Positions 8,568 to 17,262 of a stretch of DNA of 64,000 nucleotides are shown here, piece after piece. The stretch covers positions 3,472,001 to 3,536,000 of the forward strand of contig NZ_CP034951.1 in NCBI RefSeq assembly GCF_004022485.1. The letters run 5' to 3'. Below the pieces are notes generated by a model. That model saw only the letters and a program-made list of their open reading frames with translations. It ran no database searches and had not been told where the DNA came from. The translations under genes were made by a program, and so were the position numbers. Numbering within the stretch: position 1 is the first letter of the stretch; each line of letters opens with the position of its first letter. The DNA is from Aequorivita sp. H23M31 (GTDB lineage: Bacteria > Bacteroidota > Bacteroidia > Flavobacteriales > Flavobacteriaceae).

Positions 8568-9450
8568 TTAGATTTCTCCTTTTTCAGTAGTTGCGGAAGA
8601 ATCAATCTTTTTTACCAATCCTTGCAAAACATTTCCAGGTCCTACCTCAATAAAGCTTGTAGCGCCATCCTTTATCATATTTTGAATACTTTGTGTCCAT
8701 CTTACAGGAGCCGTTAGTTGCGAAATAAGATTTCTTCTTATTTCCGATGGATCCGTTACCGCATAAGTGGATACATTTTGATAAATAGGGCAGGAAGGAT
8801 TTCTAAAATCTGTGTTTTCTATGGCCGTGGCAAGTTCTTCGCGGGCGGGTTCCATTAAAGGGCTATGGAAGGCTCCCCCTACGGGTAGGATCAAGGCTCT
8901 TCTTGCGCCAGCTTCCTTCAGACTCTCACAAGCTCTTTCTACCGCATCAATTTCACCTGAAATTACAAGTTGTCCGGGACAATTATAATTTGCTGCAACC
9001 ACGATGCCCGAGGTTTTGGCACATATTTTTTCTACCACGGAATCATCCAAACCTAACACTGCAGCCATTGTTGACGGAACCACCTCACAAGCCTCCTGCA
9101 TAGCCAAGGCCCTTTTATATACCAATTGGAGACCATCATTAAATGCCAAAGTTCCGTTTGCTACAAGCGCAGAAATCTCACCAAGAGAATGCCCTGCTAC
9201 CATATCTGGCGTAAAGTTATCGCCCATTACTTCAGCCAAGATTGTTGAATGAAGAAAAATTGCAGGTTGGGTAACTTTCGTCTGCTTCAATTCTTCAGCA
9301 GTTCCTTCAAACATAATTTTGGTAATATCAAAGCCCAGGATATCGTTGGCATTTTCAAACATTTTTTTTTGCGGTTGAGGACGCTTCGTACAGGTCTTTT
9401 CCCATTCCTGAAAATTGTGCACCCTGACCGGGAAATATGTATGCTTTCAT
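8568..9450 (-). CDS. fabD: Malonyl-CoA:ACP transacylase, frameshifted as written
   Basis: FabD loads malonate onto acyl carrier protein for fatty-acid synthesis and is normally essential. The true start is the ATG at 9450, giving MKAYIFPGQGAQFSGMGKDL with the family GQGAQ motif. Reading then breaks in a run of nine As (9362-9370 on the plus strand as Ts): with eight As the frame continues into MFENANDILGFD and the rest of the protein. The corrected product is 293 residues, the usual length. The nucleophile is in GHSLGE (Ser88) and the catalytic His in GGAFHSPLM. The length of 883 bases equals 294 codons plus one base, confirming a single +1 event. The cause may be a sequencing error or slippage. 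Confidence 0.9.
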
Positions 9451-9476
9451 ATATGATGGTATTTAAGATTGAATTG

Positions 9477-9484
9477 CAAAAATA
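9477..9484 (-). promoter_or_regulatory. Promoter -7 element of fabD (TATTTTTG)
   Basis: TAnnTTTG on the minus strand, 26 nt before the corrected fabD start at 9450. Its position supports 9450 as the true start. Confidence 0.55.
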
Positions 9485-9546
9485 GGATTAATAACTTTTA
9501 TTCGGTTAGCTTTTGCAATTTTGGTTTGCAGTCTCAATTCCTATAA

Positions 9547-9581
9547 TAAAAAAATCCTCTTTCCTAAAAACAAAGAGGATT
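9547..9581 (-). terminator. Intrinsic terminator of the stress-protein gene
   Basis: Arms AATCCTCTTT / AAAGAGGATT with a T run at the left end on the minus strand, 24 nt after the stop codon of the gene at 9605. Confidence 0.85.
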
Positions 9582-9604
9582 GTATTAAATGCAAAGTAAT
9601 CTAC

Positions 9605-10102
9605 TTATAGATTCATTTTTCCTGAAGTGCCTAAATCTTGGTCTTTTCCCGTAACTGCGGCCACACCCATTTTGAACAAGGACACCAGTTTGTTGCCATC
9701 GGCACTCCAATACGCTGCTTCCTTTGGAGAAAATTTTATAGCTCTTATTTGAGGATCTTCTGGCCCATCAAAATAGGCATTATCCATTTTCTTGTACAAG
9801 GATTCAATAGTATCTCGATCGTCAATAATTTCTGCATTACCATAAACGCTTAAAAAGTTTGAGGTGCCTGCACTATAAAACAATTGACAATCAGGGTCCT
9901 GAAGTATATTGTGGTTATGATCGCTATTCTTACTACTTAAAAACCAAAGATTTCCAGATTCGTCGACTCTCTTTGTATACATCGGAGCCACGTCTAAGGG
10001 CTTTTTGGTGAGATTCGTGGCAAACATGGTGACTTTAATGTCGTCTACCATTTCCCTAAATTTCTTTTTAGCTTCTACTTCGGATAAATTTTCTGTGCTC
10101 AT
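9605..10102 (-). CDS. Pyridoxamine-phosphate-oxidase-fold protein (general stress protein 26 type)
   Basis: A 165-residue split-barrel flavin-binding protein. The order VTMFATNLTKKPLDVAPM, GNLWFLSSKNSDH, CQLFYSAGTSNFLSVYGNAEI and a late AAYWSADGNK matches the GSP26/PNPOx-like family. Such proteins bind FMN, FAD or F420-like cofactors and are linked to stress responses; they are usually not genuine pyridoxine oxidases. It is a single gene with its own terminator. Cofactor and reaction are not deducible. Confidence 0.85.
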   Translation of the reverse strand: MSTENLSEVEAKKKFREMVDDIKVTMFATNLTKKPLDVAPMYTKRVDESGNLWFLSSKNSDHNHNILQDPDCQLFYSAGTSNFLSVYGNAEIIDDRDTIESLYKKMDNAYFDGPEDPQIRAIKFSPKEAAYWSADGNKLVSLFKMGVAAVTGKDQDLGTSGKMNL

Positions 10103-10183
10103 AATTAAGTTCTTTTTTCTAAAAATAGAAACTTAATAGGGAGCCACTCCCCAAATCAATGCTAAATTAAATTAAAGAGAATG

Positions 10184-11029
10184 TTAAGAATAATTTGAAA
10201 CAATGGATTTTACCCGATTAAGATAGCCGGATCCAAACAAATTAAGATGGACCAATAGATAATATAATTGCCATAGCGCGTGCCGATCTGTCCAGCCATC
10301 CGTCAGAGGGAAGATTTCATTGTAGGTAGTAAATACTACGTTATCAAACCCACCGAAAAGTTTCATCATTGCCAAATCCATTTCGCGGGGAGCAAATGCA
10401 ACTGCTGGATCTATTAAAGTGGGTCTACCTTCCTCTGAAACCATATAATTCCCGCCCCACAAATCTCCGTGGATCAATGAAGATGGTTCTTTCGGAATTT
10501 CTTCGGAAATATTTTTATAGAACTTCTCCAAGTCTTTGAAATTAAAACCATTTTCTGAAGCCATTCTGAATTGGGGTTGCAATCGTTGAGAAATGAAAAA
10601 TTCGGAGGCCGATATACATTTCAGATTTGTTTGATGTAAACTGCCGATATAATTGTCGTGATCCAACCCGAAATATGATTGACTATTTTTATGAAGCTTG
10701 GCGAGATGGGAAGCGAATTGACTCCAGAAATTTTTTGTTTTATTCCCATCCTGAAGGAATTCCATTAATAAATAAGAAGTACCTTCAATAGCACCATTTG
10801 AGATTATCTCGGGAATTCTGAAACTATCCGAATCCCGAAGAAGATTTAGGCCTTTTGCCTCTGCCTCAAACATTCTGGGAAATCTGGATGCATCATTTAA
10901 CTTGATGACAAAATTTCCTTCTTCACACTTTAAAAGAAAGACAGTATTAATATCACCTCCAGACAGGGTTTTTGTCTGTAAAAGGTTGAGATTGTTTTCG
11001 GCTGTTATTTTAAAATGAAGTTTTTCCAA
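10184..11029 (-). CDS. Fructosamine kinase-family protein
   Basis: A 281-residue protein of the aminoglycoside-phosphotransferase/FN3K fold. The N-lobe lysine is in NFVIKLND; the catalytic loop HGDLWGGN is at 187-194 and the metal-binding Asp in LIDPAV at 207. Bacterial members phosphorylate ribulosamines or fructosamines on glycated proteins so that the adduct falls off, a protein-repair function. It stands upstream of nothing obvious and follows the folA operon on the same strand with a 58-nt gap. Confidence 0.9.
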   Translation of the reverse strand: MEKLHFKITAENNLNLLQTKTLSGGDINTVFLLKCEEGNFVIKLNDASRFPRMFEAEAKGLNLLRDSDSFRIPEIISNGAIEGTSYLLMEFLQDGNKTKNFWSQFASHLAKLHKNSQSYFGLDHDNYIGSLHQTNLKCISASEFFISQRLQPQFRMASENGFNFKDLEKFYKNISEEIPKEPSSLIHGDLWGGNYMVSEEGRPTLIDPAVAFAPREMDLAMMKLFGGFDNVVFTTYNEIFPLTDGWTDRHALWQLYYLLVHLNLFGSGYLNRVKSIVSNYS

Positions 11030-11087
11030 GAAGTTTTTTAATCACTATATAATCAGTCTCGGCGTTATTACAATTTATAGGTATAAA

Positions 11088-11573
11088 TTATTTCCGAACC
11101 CAAGTTTCATAAGTAAATGCATACTTATGTTTTTCATCTTTTTCGTGCTTTTTCTCCGAAATGAGTTTCCAGTTATCAGTGGAAAATTCAGGGAAAAAAG
11201 TATCGGCGTCCTTAAATGTGGCCTGCACTCGTGTGAGTTCGATTTTATCTGCCACATCCAATGCTTGCTTGAAAATTTCTCCGCCTCCAATGATAAAAAC
11301 ATCTTTTGTTGATGTAGCTTTCTCTAAGGCTTCTGGAAGGCTATAAACAACTTCTGCCCCTACATTTCCATAATTTTTATCGTGGGTAATCACAATATGG
11401 ACTCTATCAGGCAAAGTCTTGGGTAAGGATTCAAATGTTTTCCTTCCCATAATTATAAAATGATGACTAGTGAGTTTTTTAAAGCGTTTAAAATCATCAG
11501 GTAAATGCCAAGGCAGATCGTTGTCTTTTCCTAGTTCGTTATTTTCGCCAGCGGCTGCAATTATTGTTATCAT
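11088..11573 (-). CDS. folA: Dihydrofolate reductase
   Basis: It reduces dihydrofolate with NADPH to regenerate tetrahydrofolate. The 161 residues include the N-terminal strand IIAAAGENNELGKDNDLPWHLPDD with the conserved Pro-Trp and Asp/Glu active site, GRKTFESLP and the FIIGGGEIF glycine pair. Its start overlaps the stop of the upstream 2TM gene by 4 nt (translational coupling). thyA, its metabolic partner that produces dihydrofolate, lies 6 kb away on the same strand. Confidence 0.95.
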   Translation of the reverse strand: MITIIAAAGENNELGKDNDLPWHLPDDFKRFKKLTSHHFIIMGRKTFESLPKTLPDRVHIVITHDKNYGNVGAEVVYSLPEALEKATSTKDVFIIGGGEIFKQALDVADKIELTRVQATFKDADTFFPEFSTDNWKLISEKKHEKDEKHKYAFTYETWVRK

Positions 11574-12004
11574 TGTACGTCAGGTGGTAATGGATTATTT
11601 AAAGAATTTCTATGGGTTGAAGGTGGAGTAGTGGGAAGTTGTAGCTCATTATCCACTTTCTTTTGTAATTCAGCTATTTTTTCTGCCTGTTTCAATTTCA
11701 ACTTTTCCAGTTGTCGGTTTTCCCATTCTTTTCCCATAAAAGAATTCATTAGGAATACGTTCAGGGCGTGCACAAGAAATATAAATGCCCATATTAAAAT
11801 TGCCCATATATACCAGTCATCGAAAAAGAAATCATTTCCATATCCTAAAACAGGATTGATGATAATAATGAAAATGGCGCCAACCAGAAAAACAATAAAA
11901 TGGCGCATTAGGTTTTTCTTTTCGCTTATGCGTCTACGTGCGTAGTCATATTGTTCCCTTTGCTCCGAATCTATTGTTCCGGGATTTTTAGCTTTAAAGG
12001 CCAT
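11570..12004 (-). CDS. 2TM-domain membrane protein
   Basis: A 144-residue protein with two adjacent transmembrane helices (FIVFLVGAIFIIIINPVLGY and WYIWAILIWAFIFLVHALNV), preceded by a YDYARRRISEKK segment and followed by a coiled-coil-like Lys/Glu-rich stretch. This is the 2TM domain family common in Bacteroidota; function unknown. It is translationally coupled to folA. The IS element at 12086 lies only 82 nt upstream of its start codon. Confidence 0.85.
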   Translation of the reverse strand: MAFKAKNPGTIDSEQREQYDYARRRISEKKNLMRHFIVFLVGAIFIIIINPVLGYGNDFFFDDWYIWAILIWAFIFLVHALNVFLMNSFMGKEWENRQLEKLKLKQAEKIAELQKKVDNELQLPTTPPSTHRNSLNNPLPPDVQ

Positions 12005-12058
12005 AGTTGCTTACTTTTATTATTAAATATTGGCTCGTTCTATCCATTATATAACGAG

Positions 12059-12066
12059 TAAAGATA
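12059..12066 (-). promoter_or_regulatory. Possible -7 element (TATCTTTA) of the 2TM-folA operon
   Basis: One mismatch from TAnnTTTG, 54 nt before the start at 12004. The place where a -33 element would fall coincides with the edge of the IS insertion and its target duplication. Confidence 0.4.
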
Positions 12067-12076
12067 CCTAAATTTA

Positions 12077-12085
12077 ATCTGGTTT
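12077..12085. repeat. Left 9-bp target-site duplication of the IS (ATCTGGTTT)
   Basis: Identical to 13472-13480 and directly abutting the inferred left end of the element. Confidence 0.8.
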
Positions 12086-13471
12086 CATTGTTGTCCGATA
12101 AAAATCTAAAGTAGCAAAAATAGCATTGTCGTTGCCATATTTTACTGGATTGTGTTCCGATTTTCAAAACAGAACCCCCTAAGGATCGAAAAAGCTCAAT
12201 TGGCCAATGTTTTTTGTGGTGATTTCTTCCCATTTGGAGTCTGGGTTTTTCAGGAACTTGAACAGATCGATGTAGGTCATCAAATGGTAGCGTATTACAG
12301 ACACCATATTTGAATATGCCCAACTTCTCTGCGCCTTTCTTTGTATTACCAGCATTATGAGTTGAATGATCAGACTGACCCAGATCTGTATCTCTATTGC
12401 ATTTTGGTTGTCGCCCAGAAAGTATTTGAGGGGAAAGTTCTGTTTTAGGCGTTTGAACATGGTCTCTATCTGCCAGCGATTTTTGTAGATATCAGTGATC
12501 CTGTCGGCCTCCACTTCATAGTTGTTGGTGATGAACTCATATACCTTGCCCTTCTCCTGGTGCCAAAAGGCTATCCGCCGTAGGTGGAATTCGTTGCCTT
12601 CCTTATCGGCAAGCGTTATTTTTTCATCCTTTAGGACAGCATCGTCCACGTTGTCCGGAATATCAAACTCTTCAAGGCTCGTATAGCGTGCATTGCTCTT
12701 TTGCCTGGTCACAAAGTAGATGCCATCCAACGTCCATTGCTCGTATTGCTGATAATCTACGTATCCTTTGTCAAAGACAACATAGGAACCCTTCTTTAGA
12801 TCGAGTTCTTTCAAAAACGTATGATCGTGCGTCGCGGCATCTGAAAATTTTATCAGACAAGGAACATCCTCCATGGCGTTGATCATCGTGTGCATTTTTA
12901 TCCCGCCCTTCTTCTTGCCGTTGAGCGGGTTCCGGCCAACACCCCTCAATATGTCGCTAAAGAGCGCTATTGTCGAGGAATCGACTATTTTGAGGCCTTT
13001 TATGGCGGGCTCCCTGGTTCTGCTGTCCGATAAAAACCGGTGGTAACGTTTATAGAGACCAGAGTAAATATCAGCAAAGACCTCTGCACTTCTTCTTTTG
13101 TTGGCATCGGACAACGTACTGCGTTTTGGAAAGTCCCGTAGCCCTAAATGGTTGATCTTGCCCTCGCACGCCAGCATTATGCTTGTTACTTCGCGAAGTG
13201 AGTTGCAGCCACTGATAACGGCGAATATCATCGTAACCAAGTGATCATAGGTCGTGAACTTTTTGGTGTACCTGTCGCTGTTGTGCTTCTTTGCTGTCCG
13301 ATAAATATCTTTGGCGTCAAGGAAGTTTAAAACCTGTTTGATAATAGGTTGTCCACTGAAATTTTTACTTTTGTTCATATCTCGAGTTTTGTGGTAAAAA
13401 CTAAGATATAAATAAAGCGGGAAATCCTTCTTGGAAATCCCGCTTTTAAAAATGTTTATCGGACACTACTG
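12086..13471 (-). mobile_element. Complete IS4-family insertion sequence, 1386 bp
   Basis: The ends are imperfect inverted repeats: CATTGTTGTCCGATAAA at the left and, read from the right end inward, CAGTAGTGTCCGATAAA. They share the outer CA and a perfect TGTCCGATAAA core. A 9-bp direct repeat ATCTGGTTT flanks both ends, so the element is bounded exactly and moved in as one unit. It carries one intact transposase gene. It is inserted in the short region between the divergent 2TM-folA operon and the class V aminotransferase gene. Confidence 0.9.
12179..13378 (-). CDS. IS4-family DDE transposase with DUF4372-type N-terminus
   Basis: A full-length 399-residue transposase. The N-terminal part (GQPIIKQVLNFLDAKDIYRT, then TTYDHLVTMIFAVISGCNSL) is the DUF4372-like domain found before DDE_Tnp_1 domains. 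The catalytic triad is visible: Asp133 in KIVDSSTIALF, Asp203 in VVFDKGYVDY and Glu305 in the YREK-type motif YKNRWQIE with a downstream Lys312. No frameshift or stop, so it may be active. Confidence 0.93.
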   Translation of the reverse strand: MNKSKNFSGQPIIKQVLNFLDAKDIYRTAKKHNSDRYTKKFTTYDHLVTMIFAVISGCNSLREVTSIMLACEGKINHLGLRDFPKRSTLSDANKRRSAEVFADIYSGLYKRYHRFLSDSRTREPAIKGLKIVDSSTIALFSDILRGVGRNPLNGKKKGGIKMHTMINAMEDVPCLIKFSDAATHDHTFLKELDLKKGSYVVFDKGYVDYQQYEQWTLDGIYFVTRQKSNARYTSLEEFDIPDNVDDAVLKDEKITLADKEGNEFHLRRIAFWHQEKGKVYEFITNNYEVEADRITDIYKNRWQIETMFKRLKQNFPLKYFLGDNQNAIEIQIWVSLIIQLIMLVIQRKAQRSWAYSNMVSVIRYHLMTYIDLFKFLKNPDSKWEEITTKNIGQLSFFDP

Positions 13472-13480
13472 ATCTGGTTT
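13472..13480. repeat. Right 9-bp target-site duplication of the IS (ATCTGGTTT)
   Basis: Partner of 12077-12085. Only 12 nt separate it from the ATG of the next gene. Confidence 0.8.
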
Positions 13481-13492
13481 ATAATCTAGAAA

Positions 13493-14569
13493 ATGGAAGA
13501 AATTAGAAAACACTTTCCCGCTCTCGACTCCTGCACTTATCTAAATACCGCGGCAAACGGTATTGTTCCAAAGTCAGTTATTGACTGGCGAAGACAGCAG
13601 GATTTGGATTTAATGAATCACGCTAGCACATTCCGAGATAAGCATAAAAATCATATTGAGCAGATACGTAAATCAATTGCAGATTTTTTTTCTTCATCTA
13701 TTTTTGAGACGGCGCTTGTTCCTAACTTTTCCTTTGGAATAAATATGATTTTGGAAGGACTGCCTGAAGGTCAGAAGATCCTGCTTTTAAAAAATGACTA
13801 TCCCTCGGTTAATTGGCCAGTTGAAACTCGTGATTTTAATGTGTGTTATGCGAATATTGATGAAAATTTAGAGAGAAATATCGAAGCAGCGGTTACCAAA
13901 CACAAACCTGAGGTATTTATATTTAGTGTAGTGCAATGGCTCAATGGAATTAAAATTGATTTGGGCTTTTTAAAGAAATTGAAAAACGAATATACCGATT
14001 TACTAATCATTGCTGATGGCACTCAATATTTGGGCACTGAAAGCTTCAATTTTGCCGAAAGTGCCATAGACGTACTGTGCGCAAGTGGTTATAAATGGAT
14101 GACAGCCGGATATGGTAATGGTTTTTTAATGATAAAGGAATCGGCACAGAGACGAATATTTCCAAAGACAATCGGATTTAATTCTGCGGAAAGATTTGAA
14201 AGCTGCGCGACGGATACAGCTTATATGAAACATTTTGAACCGGGTCATCAAGATACTCTCAATTATGGCAGCTTAGAGCAATCCATTTTATTCGTTAAAT
14301 CTTTGGGAAAAGAAAAACTCTACGAAAAAATCAAGTCACTTTCCGAGAAAGCTAAAAACGAGTTTGGGGCAAGAAACTTATTAAGGAAGGATACCTTACT
14401 AAGAAAAGACCATTCGTCAATTTTTAATCTTATAGGCGATGGGGAGCTCTATAAAAAATTACAGCAGAAAAAGATAATAACCTCCTTGCGTGGAGATGGT
14501 ATTCGAGTGAGTTTCCATTATTATAACTCTGAAGAGGATTTGGAGCGTCTTTTGGAGGTTTTAGGGTGA
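13493..14569 (+). CDS. Class V aminotransferase-fold PLP enzyme; EgtE candidate
   Basis: A 358-residue fold type I PLP enzyme of the NifS/isopenicillin-N-epimerase-like class. Visible are YLNTAANG (16-23), the cofactor Asp in IIADGTQYLG (Asp175) and the Schiff-base lysine in CASGYKWMTAGYGNG (Lys201). No active-site Cys loop of a cysteine desulfurase is apparent. It points toward egtD-egtB on the opposite strand. Because EgtE, the C-S lyase that finishes ergothioneine, belongs to this same superfamily, it is a reasonable EgtE candidate; a selenocysteine-lyase-like or kynureninase-like role cannot be excluded. The IS insertion ends 21 nt before its start codon and has likely removed or replaced its promoter. 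Confidence 0.8.
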   Translation: MEEIRKHFPALDSCTYLNTAANGIVPKSVIDWRRQQDLDLMNHASTFRDKHKNHIEQIRKSIADFFSSSIFETALVPNFSFGINMILEGLPEGQKILLLKNDYPSVNWPVETRDFNVCYANIDENLERNIEAAVTKHKPEVFIFSVVQWLNGIKIDLGFLKKLKNEYTDLLIIADGTQYLGTESFNFAESAIDVLCASGYKWMTAGYGNGFLMIKESAQRRIFPKTIGFNSAERFESCATDTAYMKHFEPGHQDTLNYGSLEQSILFVKSLGKEKLYEKIKSLSEKAKNEFGARNLLRKDTLLRKDHSSIFNLIGDGELYKKLQQKKIITSLRGDGIRVSFHYYNSEEDLERLLEVLG

Positions 14570-14615
14570 GTTGGGATATGAAGTCTTAAAGTCTATGAGT
14601 TGAAGATTCGAGTGG

Positions 14616-14906
14616 AATTATTCAAATTATTGATCTATTCTTCTAAACTCATCGACCTCTCGACTCATCGACTATAGGCCTGAGTAGTTGAGGAATTATT
14701 CAAATTATTGGTCTAATCTTCTAAACTCATCGACCTCTCGACTCATCGATTAAAGGCCTGAGTAGTTGAGGAGTTATTCAAATTATTGATCTATTCTTCT
14801 AAACTCATCGACCTATCGACTCATCGACTATAGGCTTGAGTAGTTGAGGAATTATTCAAATTATTGATCTATTCTTCTAAACTCATCGACCTCTCGATTC
14901 ATCGAC
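14616..14906. repeat. Minisatellite, 78-bp unit, about 3.7 copies
   Basis: Units start at 14616, 14694, 14772 and 14850, exactly 78 bp apart, with only scattered substitutions between copies. Each unit contains shorter internal echoes of CTCATCGAC / TCTCGACTCATCGAC. The array fills the gap between two convergent genes (stop codons at 14569 and 14918). It has no spacers, so it is not a CRISPR array. Confidence 0.92.
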
Positions 14907-14917
14907 ATCATCACGCT

Positions 14918-15889
14918 TTACGCTTTTTTAAAAATATAGTTCTTATAATATTCCTTGTCGTCAAAAAGTGAGGTAATGATTTCCAAACCAGATTCCTGAG
15001 CTAACCACGCTACGGTTTTGTCATCATATTTTTGTGAAATTTCTACATGGATAGTCTCCCATTGATCGAAATGTATTTTTAGATCCAATCCACTAATCAA
15101 TACCTCCATTGCTTCAATGGCAACCAAGAAGCTCTTAGCAGTTCCTGTTTCAGGATTATAGCTTTCCCAATGTTTAAATTTATCAATATCAAAATTCGCA
15201 TCGAGTTCGCGGTTAATCCTTTTCAGAATATTTTTATTAAATGCTGCCGTGATTCCCGTTTTATCATTGTAAGCATCCAGCACAATTTGTGGATCTTTTT
15301 TCTGATCAAATCCCATAAACAGCAAATCTTCTGGGCGTAGGGCATCTTTGAGTTTGGACAGAAAATCGATAGCATTTGGATGGCGGATATTTCCGATGTT
15401 ACTGCCCAAGACCATTATTACCTTTTTCCGTTTGTCAAAACTCTTCAACCTTTCCAAAACCTCAAAATATTCCCCTACCTCAGCGTCCACGCTCAGAGTT
15501 GGCATTTCCGCGGCGAGGTTTTCTGTAAGCATTTCGATGGCATTTTCGCTTATATCTATAGGCTTATAAACAAAGTTGAATTTGTTATCTGCCATATACT
15601 TGAGAAGAAGTTTGGTCTTTTTTCCATCCCCCGCTCCTAGTTCTATTAGGTCTAGGCCATTTTCTCTGTCGCGAAATAATTCCCCAATGGTTTCTGTATT
15701 ATTCGAAATAATGGAAAATTCGCATCCAGTAAGATAATATTCGGGCATCGCCATTATTTCCTGAAAGAGCTTATCGCCCTTCTTATCGTAAATATATTTT
15801 GAGGGAAGATGCTTTGGGAATGCCGTTAGTCCTCCCAAAATATCTCTTTTAAATGCAGAGTTACGTACTGTCTGTGGGTTTATTTTCAT
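14918..15889 (-). CDS. egtD: L-histidine N-alpha-methyltransferase (ergothioneine)
   Basis: EgtD adds three methyl groups to the histidine amine to give hercynine. The 323 residues match the family. Seen are the N-terminal KHLPSKYIYDKKGDKLFQEI and PEYYLTGCE motifs and the SAM-binding loop LIELGAGDGKKT (81-92), followed by YKPIDIS and VMVLGSNIGN. It follows egtB by 15 nt on the same strand, so the two form an operon. The stop codon is next to the 78-bp repeat array. Confidence 0.92.
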   Translation of the reverse strand: MKINPQTVRNSAFKRDILGGLTAFPKHLPSKYIYDKKGDKLFQEIMAMPEYYLTGCEFSIISNNTETIGELFRDRENGLDLIELGAGDGKKTKLLLKYMADNKFNFVYKPIDISENAIEMLTENLAAEMPTLSVDAEVGEYFEVLERLKSFDKRKKVIMVLGSNIGNIRHPNAIDFLSKLKDALRPEDLLFMGFDQKKDPQIVLDAYNDKTGITAAFNKNILKRINRELDANFDIDKFKHWESYNPETGTAKSFLVAIEAMEVLISGLDLKIHFDQWETIHVEISQKYDDKTVAWLAQESGLEIITSLFDDKEYYKNYIFKKA

Positions 15890-15904
15890 AAATGTGGGTC
15901 GAGA

Positions 15905-17068
15905 TTATCTTGCTAGCCTTAAGCCTGTGAATTGCCAGCGTAAGTTTGTTTGGAAAAAGTTGCGATAAGTTGGTCGGGTGTGATTTGCTGGAGTTGCTAC
16001 GGATCCGCCACGAAGTACTTTTTGGTTGACCATAAATTTTCCATTATATTCTCCTATGGCTCCAGGAGCTTTTATATAGCCAGGATAGGGGAGATAGGCG
16101 CTTTCTGTCCATTCCCAACGACTGCCCCAGTCGAATTTATCCTGGGCGGCTTCCCATTCAAATTCGGTGGGTAAGCGGCATCCTTTCCACTGGGCATAAG
16201 CAAACGCTTCGTAAAAGGAAATATGGGATAAGGGCGCATCATGGTTCAATTTCTTAAGACCTTGTAGAGTATAGTGATACCATTCCCCATCTATCTTATG
16301 CCAGTACATTGGTTGCGAAATGTTATTTGTATTTATCCAATCCCAGGCCTCGGCGTGCCAAAGATTAAAATTTTTATACCCACCGTCATTTATAAATTCC
16401 AAATACTCGGAATTGGTTACCAGTTTATCTGAAATCATATAATTTTGAAGATATACTTTGTGTCTGTTCAGTTCATTATCGTAACAAAATTCCCCGTTAT
16501 TTTCGTGGCCTATTTCATAAATACCTTCCTCCATTTCAATCCATTCCTGTGGAAAATCTTGCACGGGATTCTCTAAAAATGAATCAGTGTATTTTGGAAA
16601 TAAGGGATTGTTTCCCAGAATATATTTAATATCGGTAACAAGTAATTCCTGATGCTGTTTTTCGTGATGTATTCCTATCAATAAAATTCCCTCAATTTCT
16701 TTTGATATTCCATTGGAAAGAAACCCCTTCATTTCATTCGTAATATAATGACGATATTCATAAATCTGCGGAACGGTGGGTCTTGAGAGATTACCTCGGT
16801 CCGTACGTAGTACTCGCTTACCTACATTTTCGTAATAACTGTTAAAGACAAATGCGAAGTCTTCATGAAAAATTTTATAATTGGGTTTATACGGTTTTAA
16901 AAGGAATTCCTCAAAGAACCATGAAGTATGTCCCAAATGCCATTTGGGTGGGGAGACATCTACAATGGGTTGTACAACATAATCTTCTATCTCTAGAGGC
17001 TTGCAGAGGTTTTCGGTATGCTGGCGGGTTTCTAAAAATAGATGTTTTAAAGTATCGGTAGCAATCAT
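15905..17068 (-). CDS. egtB: Ergothioneine biosynthesis sulfoxide synthase
   Basis: A non-haem iron enzyme that joins hercynine to a thiol (cysteine or gamma-glutamylcysteine) as a sulfoxide using O2. The 387 residues show an N-terminal DinB-type domain with iron ligands His47 (WHLGHTSWFFEE), His135 and His139 (IGIHHEKQHQELL), then a C-terminal formylglycine-generating-enzyme fold (ISFYEAFAYAQWKGCRLPTE, VLRGGSVATPANHTRPTYRN). It lacks the third methyltransferase domain of OvoA, so EgtB is the better call. No egtA or egtC is nearby, which would fit direct use of cysteine. Confidence 0.92.
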   Translation of the reverse strand: MIATDTLKHLFLETRQHTENLCKPLEIEDYVVQPIVDVSPPKWHLGHTSWFFEEFLLKPYKPNYKIFHEDFAFVFNSYYENVGKRVLRTDRGNLSRPTVPQIYEYRHYITNEMKGFLSNGISKEIEGILLIGIHHEKQHQELLVTDIKYILGNNPLFPKYTDSFLENPVQDFPQEWIEMEEGIYEIGHENNGEFCYDNELNRHKVYLQNYMISDKLVTNSEYLEFINDGGYKNFNLWHAEAWDWINTNNISQPMYWHKIDGEWYHYTLQGLKKLNHDAPLSHISFYEAFAYAQWKGCRLPTEFEWEAAQDKFDWGSRWEWTESAYLPYPGYIKAPGAIGEYNGKFMVNQKVLRGGSVATPANHTRPTYRNFFQTNLRWQFTGLRLAR

Positions 17069-17100
17069 ATTAAAGCGTCGCCATTATTTTAGTGACTCTT

Positions 17101-17108
17101 TAAAGATA
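17101..17108 (-). promoter_or_regulatory. Possible -7 element (TATCTTTA) of egtBD
   Basis: One base from TAnnTTTG, about 33 nt before the egtB start; the only promoter-like element seen between egtB and the next gene. Confidence 0.35.
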
Positions 17109-17262
17109 AGTATTCTATATATTATCGATTTTAAATTCTTGTTAAAGCGAGGATTTTGGCCTGTTTCGGTATTAGGTTATAGAACCCCAAAAAGTCAAGG
17201 TTACTAGATTTGAAGTGCCATAAGGGACGGTTTTCCGGCGCCTAACATAAAAAGACCTTAAG

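Noticed and set aside
14616-14906. CRISPR array
   Set aside because: The repeats are contiguous with no unique spacers and no cas genes are nearby.
15905-17068. Ovothiol synthase OvoA
   Set aside because: The C-terminal methyltransferase domain of OvoA is absent, and egtD is next door.
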